From Ditylenchus dipsaci (taxonomy: Eukaryota > Nematoda > Chromadorea > Rhabditida > Anguinidae), in contig SADC01000886.1 in NCBI GenBank assembly GCA_004194705.1, positions 682,001 through 746,000 on the forward strand: a stretch of DNA of 64,000 nucleotides. Reading direction: 5' to 3'. Below, in pieces: positions 56,486 through 64,000 of the stretch. Numbering within the stretch: position 1 is the first letter of the stretch; each line of letters begins with the position of its first letter. Below the pieces are notes generated by a model. That model saw only the letters and a list, made by a program, of their open reading frames with translations, searched no databases and was not told where the DNA came from. The translations under genes were made by a program, and so were the position numbers.

Positions 56486-56632
56486 CTGTCGATTCCAGCG
56501 AGTACAGCTGCTGTTGAAAGATTTTTCAGCATAACATCGATGCACACAGCTGCAAGAAAAAGTAAAACAGGACAGGTGCTTCTAAAAAGCAAGAGCATTT
56601 TGACTTATAATAGCGAATTGATTGACATGTAA
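56486..56632 (+). pseudogene. hAT transposase C-terminal (hATC) fragment
   Basis: A 48-codon frame, LSIPASTAAVERFFSITSMH then SKTGQVLLKSKSILTYN, ending in a stop. It fits the hATC dimerisation region, whose hallmark is IPA(T/S)xAxxERxFS near the C-terminus of hAT transposases. TTTTCAG stands just before it, so it may have been a last exon. No catalytic core is found upstream. An array of the TTTCGCCAA word sits next to it. Confidence 0.75.
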
Positions 56633-56639
56633 AATATTT

Positions 56640-57387
56640 AAAATAAATAATTTGCATAGCTACTTTTCTTGTGTTTTTAGTTGGCGCGCGGCGCTAATTT
56701 TTCACATTTTTCGCGCCGGCGCCAACTTTTTTGTGTGTGTCTCAATTTAAACACTAAATTTTTCGAGAATTTAAATATTTGTTGTCTTGAGCGGAATTCG
56801 AAATTTGGCAGTGATATTAAAAAAACAAAATTTGTCTGTTTAGAATAGCCTTTGTTCCACTGTACGAGCAAGGCAACAAAGTCGTGGGAATTTCTTGAAA
56901 AAAATTCAATGATTTTATTGAGTAAAATAAAAAGTGAATGTGTCATTTTGAAAAGGAGAACGAGGGCCTTTAGACCTATTTGCTGTATTTTTTATTGCTA
57001 TATTTTCGTTTGTAAAAATAATCTCAAAAGAGATATTGATTTTTTTTGGTGCAAAAAAATATCTTTTTGGTGCAAATTCACTTTTTTCGGAGCAAATTTT
57101 GGTTTTGCGGTTTTCTATTTAATTTTTTAACCTTTTTTCAAAAGTGATAATTCTAGTTTCTAACGAGATATAATATACTGCAACATCATCGTAAAGAAAA
57201 AAAATCAACCTTTCAGAAAAAGTTGAAAAACATCATTGTGTACGTAACGATAAAGTTACGTTGTATGGAGTTTTGACTGTATAGAGAAATGCAAAAAACA
57301 CATTTGATTGGCTTTTCTATACTACGCTATAAACTTTTCGGTTCTTATCCTTTATCCCAACCCCATCCAAATATAAGAAGGAAAAAA
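56640..57387. other. AT-rich spacer with a GGCGCC cluster
   Basis: TTGGCGCGCGGCGCTAA and GCGCCGGCGCCAAC at 56680-56730 form a short inverted pair. Nothing else recognised. Confidence 0.4.
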
Positions 57388-57571
57388 TAGGGTTGTACAA
57401 TGGGAATATTCCGGGAATATTTCCGGGAATATTCCCGGAACATTGGGAATATTCCCGGGTTTCCCGGTATTTCCCCATATTGGAAATATTCCCGGAATAT
57501 TCCCAATGTTCCCGGAATATTCCCGTGAATATTCCCGGGTTTTCTATATTCCGGGAATTTCTACAACTCTA
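57388..57571. mobile_element. hAT-type element, word GGGAATATTCCC, TSD GGAAAAAA
   Basis: Perfect duplications GGAAAAAA at 57380-57387 and 57572-57579. Same ends as 33640-33701 (TAGGGTTGTACAATGGG, TTTCTACAACTCTA), with about ten GGGAATATTCCCGG words inside. Confidence 0.9.
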
Positions 57572-57637
57572 GGAAAAAACACAGAATTGAGCAAGCTTTT
57601 GTTACCTGGGTTATTAAATAAGCAAATCTTGCATGTA

Positions 57638-57913
57638 CCGTATATTCTCTATTAATCCCCATAGGGGATTATTTTTCAACCCTTAAAAAGTCGGAAAATT
57701 TTGAAGTCGATTTTGAGATTTTTGGGCAGTTGACCAAGATCTGAGAAGTGGAATTAGGAGAACTCGTGCTAATCAAGAAAACGCAAAAAACAGATTGTGA
57801 AATGTTTGCTCTAGACTGAGATATGAGGTTCGAGGGTGGGGGAAATTAGAGAGTAGGGGATATTAGAGAGTGGGGGTGTATCAGAGAGTGGGGGATTAAT
57901 AGAGAAAATACGG
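57638..57913. mobile_element. TA-flanked TACCGTAT family element, word GGGGGATTAAT
   Basis: TA both sides; CCGTATATTCTCTATTAATC and GATTAATAGAGAAAATACGG. The word GAGAGTGGGGG(A/T) is repeated near the right end. The interior matches 28236-28495. Confidence 0.82.
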
Positions 57914-59479
57914 TATACATGTTTTACGTTATCCGAAGAATGCTATTGACTTGTTTATGTAAAAATTTAAAAAAGTTCAAGCACCGAAATTTGGGTAGGG
58001 TCGGGATGAAGGATAAGAACCAACCTTTCAAAGCTAACAGCTTAAGGCGAACCATTTGTAGGGTTCGTATAACCGTTTGATCAAATGATTGAAACATTTT
58101 TTAGCACTTTAAAGTGTCATTGTGAGGCGATTCCTCACCGGCATGCGGATGTGGTGCGGATGCGGATTCATTGTGAGTGTAACCTTACTATTGGTTACTA
58201 ACGTACTCAAAAACGTTTTTTTGTAATTTTGCAGAACCTTTGTAAACGCGAATTTTTTTTAGAAAATATTTCTTTCGGCTTATTGTGTTTCCTGATTATT
58301 CTTATTTCCTTTTTTGAATGTCATTTTGGAGTCATATGTGCTGTTTGACAAACTCAGCACAGGATAAAAAATTCGGATTAGAGCGGGGCTGCTAACTGTA
58401 CTTTATTAAAAGATTTGTACGTTATTTAAAAGTCTTTATTTTTGAGGTTCAAAAATCGGCTCTAATCTACTTTAGATGTCCAATGAGTTTGGGCGTGAGT
58501 TGGGCGTCCAAGAAAAAAAATTGAGCGTCCAATCAAAATTTTAGGCGTCCGAATGAGACAGAGCAGTTTTTTTTAATAAATAAATGTCATGTCATAGTAA
58601 CAACTACCGTATTTCCTCTAATTGCCGTCCCGGGCGCTTATTTTCCGATCGACCTCTAGGGGGGGGCGGCAATTAGAGGGGGGGGGGGGGCGCTTATTTT
58701 CGATCATATATTTGAAGTATTACCACTCCAACAATGAAAGTTTTTTCCTATTTTCAAATTTTTTATGATTTTTAGGCAGAAATTTCACGACAAGTCACAC
58801 GTTTCATATACAGAAATGTACATGAAATCTCCAAATTACAGCATTTGCTGACAGTGAAGCTAAAGTGGTCGCAATTTATTGGTTAATTAATAGTCCCACT
58901 AGTTTCTGCCCGCCCTGCGGGCGGGTTTCATTTTTCGATGGACGTGGCAATATATCATTCATATTGTGAAATTTTAAATTCAATGCTACCAAAATGAGAC
59001 CTTTCTCTCAACGAATTTTGAAAATTTTGAGGTTCTCGATACAAACTTCTTTGTAAATAGCAAAAAGATAGAAACTTTCCAGAAAGAAGCGCGTCAAGAA
59101 AACACAGAACTTGATAAGACATTAAAAATTTTTAAGCGGTCTCAAGCGGCGATCACACATTTTTACTATCAGTAAAATTTTGTCGCGCGACATTTTTTAT
59201 ACCTTTCGCTAAAATTCAGTCGTTTCGCCTGAATTTCACCAAAACTTAGAAGAAAATCTCGCGCTACAAATCCTACTGATGGCAACAAATGTCTGGTCGA
59301 CATCTTCAAACACTTCTCAACTCGATTCTATCATGAAAAAATAACATGAACAAACAGAATAGCAGATATGATAACAACAAAGAGTCTTTCATTTTCAACC
59401 ATCGTTCTTTACTTAGTAACCGCCGAGCAGAAAGAGAGAGAGACTGAATTTCGAAGATTAATATTAAAACTTGCGAGAA

Positions 59480-60150
59480 CACAGCAATCACCGATACGAA
59501 TGACCACCACGCAGGTCAAGCATTTGATTCTTCGCTTCTTCTCTTGAGGCACCACCGAGTCGAATAAAAAAACTGAAGACAAAAGATTGATATGAAACAC
59601 AAAGGAATGTAAAAATCACCGTATCATGAATTACCACCACGCGAGTTAAGCACCTTGATTTTCTCTTCTTCTCTTGAGGCACCACCGAGTCGAATAAGAG
59701 AGACTGAACCAAGAAGCTTTTATTGAAACACAGACAAATGTCGAAGGAGAGGACGAAAGATAAAAATTTCACATTGAGACATAAAGGAATACAACAATCA
59801 CAGTACCTTGTATGACCACACGCGGTTGAGCATCTTGATTATTCGCTTCTTCTCTTGAGCAGCACCGAGTCGAATGAGACAGACTGAATCAAGAAGCTCT
59901 TATTGAGACATAGAGAAATACAACAATCCACAGTAATTGTATTACCACCATGCGGGTTTGAACATCGATCTCGCTTCTTCTCTTGAGCAGCACCGAGTCG
60001 AATGAGACAGACGAAGATCAAAGGTTCATATGAAACATAGAGAAGATAACAATCACAGTCCCTTGTTATGACCACCACGGGTTACAGCATTTGATTCTTC
60101 GCTTCTCCTCTTGAGGCAGCACCGAGTCGAATGAGAAAGAATGGAATATG
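59480..60150. repeat. Tandem array, period about 128 bp, five units
   Basis: The core CGCTTCTTCTCTTGAGGCA followed by CACCGAGTCGAATGAGA recurs with CTTGAG at 59543, 59673, 59854, 59982 and 60110 (spacings 130, 181, 128 and 128). Each core is preceded by ATGACCACCACGCGGGTT. On the minus strand the core reads IRLGAA followed by EEAK or EKKR, but stops interrupt every unit. Confidence 0.8.
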
Positions 60151-60587
60151 ACAAATCATAGAAATAATTTGAAATGACTCGAGATTTTCAAAAGTATAGG
60201 CCTGATGTCCACCCTGTCCACCCCAAGCCACTGACCATTGAGCTGAGAGGAGAGAGCAGACACGACGCCCGTCACACACTAAGCCTAAGAATGAATAAAT
60301 GACTGAAAAATTTGGTTATATAGCCAGAATGACTAAGAAAAGAAATGTTTGGTCTCGAAGGAAATGAACGTTTGAACAGTGCGGACAGACAGACACACAG
60401 ACAGACATGTCTCCTTAGTACTTACGGATGAGAATTTGATCGAATTGGACATGGTTCAATGTTTTCTTAAATTTTAGCTCTAACTTTATACAAACTTTTT
60501 ATCTGTATGATAGTTCAAATGAAAGCTGAGAATCTAGCTACATTTCGACACCAAACTTGTAAATAAAAGGAGAAAAAAAATAAGGTC

Positions 60588-60655
60588 TGCAGCCAGTGGT
60601 AGTCGAACCCGTGACCTAAGGCGATGCGTATATAAATTCCATCGCCCCCCCCCCT
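60588..60655 (-). other. tRNA-like fragment
   Basis: On the minus strand GGTCACGGGTTCGACTACC contains a B-box. An A-box is not clear. Probably a tRNA-derived relic. Confidence 0.35.
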
Positions 60656-60969
60656 TTTGAGGTAGACTTGTTGTTGTAGACTTATTGTTCAAGTGAATAT
60701 TTTTCGATCCTGCTTGACATATACCTCTTCAGCCAACAATGATCTTGGACACATCTTCTTATTGATAACTAACCGCCAAAAAATTTTGCAAAAAAAGGTT
60801 AAAACACGGTTTCAAAAAATAGGGGGGGGGGCGGCAATTAGAGGGGGGGGGCGCTTATTTTTCGATCGACCTCTAGGGGGGGGCGGCAATTGGAGGGGGG
60901 GGGGGCGGCAATTAGAGGAAATACGGTATATGACTTTACAAAGATATTTATACCGTCTTGGTCACTGGA

Positions 60970-61215
60970 GCTAGGCAAAAAGAACCTCTATATGCATTTT
61001 ATGATGAAGAGTCTTGCTCGGAATTATGTCTAAGATAAGTGAGTGCGCGCATCTCTAACTATCAAGCTAACTATCAATCTCTAACTATCAAGAGTTGAGA
61101 TGCGCACACTCACATACCTTAGGCAAAAATCACTGGGAAGTCACTCTGGATGCATGAACAATGTATGCATACCAGAGTTACTTCATGCGGTAGGCCCAGT
61201 TAACAAAACTATGTT
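60970..61215. mobile_element. GCGGTAGGCCC family element
   Basis: CTATATGCATTTTATG, TGTCTAAGATAAGTGAGTGC, then the palindromic stretch around AGATGCGCACACTCACATAC and the end GCGGTAGGCCCAGTTAAC. Close to 62510-62790 and 29955-30180. Confidence 0.75.
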
Positions 61216-61639
61216 CAAATTACATTTTTGGGGGTTCTAGGTACCGTAGTTATTTTTAGTAGTTATTTTTAAATTTGAACTTTTTTTATGGTCACTCATA
61301 AGTAAAAAAAACTATATAAGCTTTGTCCCAATGTTAATTAAATTTTTCTGTGAACATAAAAAGATGACTATTGTATACAGAATGACTATGGAAAATGCTG
61401 TGCGAAATCATTGGACGCCTAATTTTTTTTCTCGAGTCCATTGGACGCCGGATTTTCCATTGGATGGCTAAAGCGACAATGGACGCCTAAAGCTACTATG
61501 GACGCCCAAAGTAGATTAGTACCCAAAAATCAATACGCACGGGCAAAAATGGCACTTTTGGCAGAAAAAAGCCCGAATTGTACTTCATTTAGCAATTTGT
61601 ACTTCATTTTAGAATATCGAGTTGGCAGCCCTGGATTGG

Positions 61640-62505
61640 GACCCCAATATGAGAGTAATAAAAAACCCTTCTTGAAATATCCTCTCAAAATTAAAGTGCA
61701 ATACAACACATGTCACTTATGCCGTTTCGGCTTTTTTCTCTAGTTTTTTTAAAATAATTTTTTAAAATAATTTTGAGTTTGTACTAACATACGCTAGCCT
61801 ACCTTTGCCTAAGCATAAAAACACAAAATTTAGCCGAAAATATTCAACAAATGACTTAAACTACCAAAAAGACAATATACCTATAAGAAGTTGAAGTCAA
61901 TTTTTTTTCGAGAAAAGTATGACATTTTTGATCTTATGAATGTTCTTTTTATGGTATAGAGCAGAAAAAGTAGTTTAGGGTGTGTTTTAGGTCAATTTCC
62001 TAAAAATTAGAGAGGGCGAGGGGTAGCTCAGCGGCAAAAGTGCCGAAAACAAGACACTCGAAAGACATATTTTTACATTTTCAAGTGCATGTAAATTTTT
62101 TGAGCATGTTTTTAAGAAATTTTGCAATTATAACGCTGATGTGCTGATTCAACTTTTTATTCTGCACAAGTTTCGTTTACATTGCAAAACCGGATTGTCA
62201 ACAAAATATAGCTTCGGAACTATTGCACTTGGTAACCCATCCCCTCCCCACCCCCAAAGTCAAAAATTTTAAAAATTTCGACGCTACTGTCATATACCTT
62301 CCACCCCCCCCCAAAAGCTACTGTATATACCCCCCCCCCCCCCAAAAATCGACTTTTTCGAGAGTGTCTAAAAACCATTTTTACGCAATTATTTTGCCAT
62401 AAAAGGACCAGAAAAGCAGTTAAAAGGATTATGGGCTGTATTGGGAGGGAAGGGAATAATACAGGGGCCACTTTTTTAGCTGCTTTACCATGTTTTTCAA
62501 CTCGG
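61640..62505. other. Non-coding, with C-rich tracts
   Basis: No gene recognised. At 62005-62045 the plus strand has GGGGTAGCTCAGCGGCAAAA, which resembles a tRNA D-arm and A-box with no following B-box. At 62240-62345 there are two long C runs. Confidence 0.4.
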
Positions 62506-62509
62506 CCGT

Positions 62510-62790
62510 GGCAAAAATAGACTCTATATGCATTTTATGTTCAAGTGTACTTCTCGGAATCATGTCTAAGTAAGTGAGTGCGCGCATCTCTAACTCTCAA
62601 GCCCCTGCGCCCCCTTCGGGGGCGCAGGGGGAGCCCTTTTCAGGGGCCCTGTTGACTTGGGGGCTTGGAGTTGAGATGCGCACACCCACATACCTTAGAC
62701 ACAAATCACTCGAAAGTGACTCTGGATGCATGAAAAAACATGCATACCAGAATTATTTATGCGGTAGGCCCCAGTATTCCCAGTATTTTT
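62510..62790. mobile_element. GCGGTAGGCCC family element with GC-rich hairpin
   Basis: Same outer sequence as 60970-61215, with an inserted perfect hairpin CCCCTGCGCCCCC/GGGGGCGCAGGGG at its centre, a GC-rich patch unlike the surroundings. Confidence 0.72.
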
Positions 62791-63570
62791 GTTGAAAATT
62801 TACCGAGCTGTGGCCTCCAAATGTTTGGAATTCAGAAAACCAGAACATTTCTTAAAACGAATGATACTTAGTCAAAATCTGATGATGTACACTTTTTTAA
62901 ATCCTTTTTGACGCATAATGATTTGCTTGTTCTAATGAGTACAAAAAACTTTCAAATTTGTTTTAAGCTTTAGCGAAAAATGTGTTTTTCAAAAATTCAG
63001 CTTCTTTTCGAACACTTATTTTCGATCAAAAAGCCGCCATCAACTTCTTAGAGTAGTTTCATAAGCAAATCAGGTACACTGATCACGAATCTGGTGTCAG
63101 GATCAAGGGTTGCTTGGCGAAACTTTTTTTCACGCTAAAAGCTTGAAAGAGTCAGGATGACTAGCAAACTTCAAAGGCCTTTTTCTTCTTGCCTCCACAA
63201 ACTTTTTCGGAGCTTTCTCACCAAACATTTGCCTTATTAAATTATCTTTCTGATGCACTAACAAATAAGGATGGAGCGGGCAAATGTCCAATTTGGATGG
63301 CGGTTTTTTTGGCCGAAAATTAGTGTTGTTTTCCGTTAAAACTTACAAAAGATTGTAAAGTTTTTGTGCTCATTAGAAAGAACAACTCATTCTGCGTGGA
63401 ATAGGCTTTTAAACGACTCTGCGTAATGAATTTTCAGTAAGTATGAACTGTTTTAAGGAATGTACTGATTTTTCTTTTTTTTGCACTAACAAATAAGAAT
63501 GGAATTGTAAACTTTGGAGGCCACAGCTCGGCGAATTTTCAACAAAAGTGGCCGAATTTTATTTTATCCT
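62779..63570. mobile_element. Foldback with GAGCTGTGGCCTCC arms
   Basis: GTTGAAAATTTACCGAGCTG and the complement of CAGCTCGGCGAATTTTCAAC bound about 780 bp. A related piece is at 55001-55380. No gene. Confidence 0.65.
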
Positions 63571-64000
63571 ACTCAGAACATCGCAGGACTTCGTTTGCGA
63601 CCAAACACCTAATTTCCCATTCTTCGAGGAGTCGAGGTGGTATTAATAAAAGGACAAAATCACAAAACTTCTCTTTAAATTTTAAGACTATATTCGACAT
63701 ATTTAATTTGGCAGTCTTCCCCTTGAATCAATGATACAAGATTTTTTTAATAAAAAATCAAAAAAGATACAACTAAAATCTTCCATGACATAATTTTTTT
63801 TCCAAAAGCTCCTTCAATAATCTTTTAAATAAGCGCACTTTTGTTGGCGTCCAAATTCTTCCATTTGCAAGTAGTATATATTGCTTTGTGTGTATGTGTG
63901 CTCAATTGTAGTAGTAATGCAAGGAAGTTAATATTAGAAGACTAATTATTGTTTTGCGACCCAATTCTCCTTCTTTCCCACACAATTCGGCACTACCGTA
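63571..64000. other. AT-rich window end, no gene seen
   Basis: Low-complexity AT-rich DNA running to the window edge. No ORF or repeat recognised. Confidence 0.4.

Larger units (their letters stand above)
58607..60926. mobile_element. TACCGTAT family ends with word GGCGGCAATTAGAGG, 2.3 kb
   Basis: TA both sides; CCGTATTTCCTCTAATTGCC and GGCAATTAGAGGAAATACGG are perfect inverted repeats. The motif CGATCGACCTCTAGGGGGGG follows at both ends. The interior holds a 128-bp tandem array and a tRNA-like segment, so it is a composite. Confidence 0.75.
58386..61633. mobile_element. hAT-like element, GGGGCTGC ends, word GGACGCC
   Basis: CGGGGCTGCTAACTGTAC at the left and GTTGGCAGCCCTG at the right, as in the small element at 20797. 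GGGCGTCCAA words occur at 58490-58555 and TGGACGCC words at 61430-61510. No clean target duplication. It hosts 58607-60926 and a GCGGTAGGCCC copy. Confidence 0.65.

Overview
The window is AT-rich, intron-bearing and dominated by repeats, and it comes from a eukaryotic nuclear genome, most likely an invertebrate animal. Five conserved genes can be read: histone H4 (first exon only), H2B, H2A, a transketolase and the CCT6 (zeta) subunit of the cytosolic chaperonin. The histone genes carry introns and lack a recognisable histone 3' stem-loop; H2A is followed by AATAAA. H2B resembles ecdysozoan H2B in its MAPPKP start and its core, but I would not assign a phylum from that. Introns are GT-AG apart from one apparent GC-AG intron.

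Layout. 1-4.35 kb: a 39-bp minisatellite, short-word arrays and hairpins. 4.35-14.7 kb: histone cluster, with H4 and H2B on the minus strand and H2A on the plus strand; H2B and H2A diverge around a compact CCAAT/TATA region. 14.7-23.6 kb: nested transposons and satellites. 23.7-38.2 kb: transketolase on the minus strand, 15 exons located, its large introns filled with foldback and miniature elements. 38.3-51.9 kb: nested foldbacks, including two palindromes of 2.1 and 3.8 kb. 51.9-54.2 kb: CCT6 on the plus strand, 14 exons, complete. 54.2-64 kb: repeats, a hAT transposase C-terminal fragment, a 128-bp tandem array and a foldback.

The most notable content is the mobile DNA. Many short elements have perfect 8-bp target duplications, so they behave like hAT elements. 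Each family carries its own short word repeated many times next to its ends. Other sets follow the same plan with TTAA duplications (piggyBac-like), TA duplications (pogo/mariner-like) or about 9-bp duplications. Two hAT transposase remnants, a BED-finger region and an hATC dimerisation region, each lie beside a word array. The suggested reading is a set of elements that diversified by changing the repeated subterminal word, probably the binding site of the cognate transposase. They insert into one another up to five levels deep, and many lie in introns or immediately beside the genes.

H2A, transketolase and CCT6 contain about 15 missing bases in otherwise conserved exons. Every one can be explained by a shortened single-base run, so assembly error is more likely than pseudogenisation.
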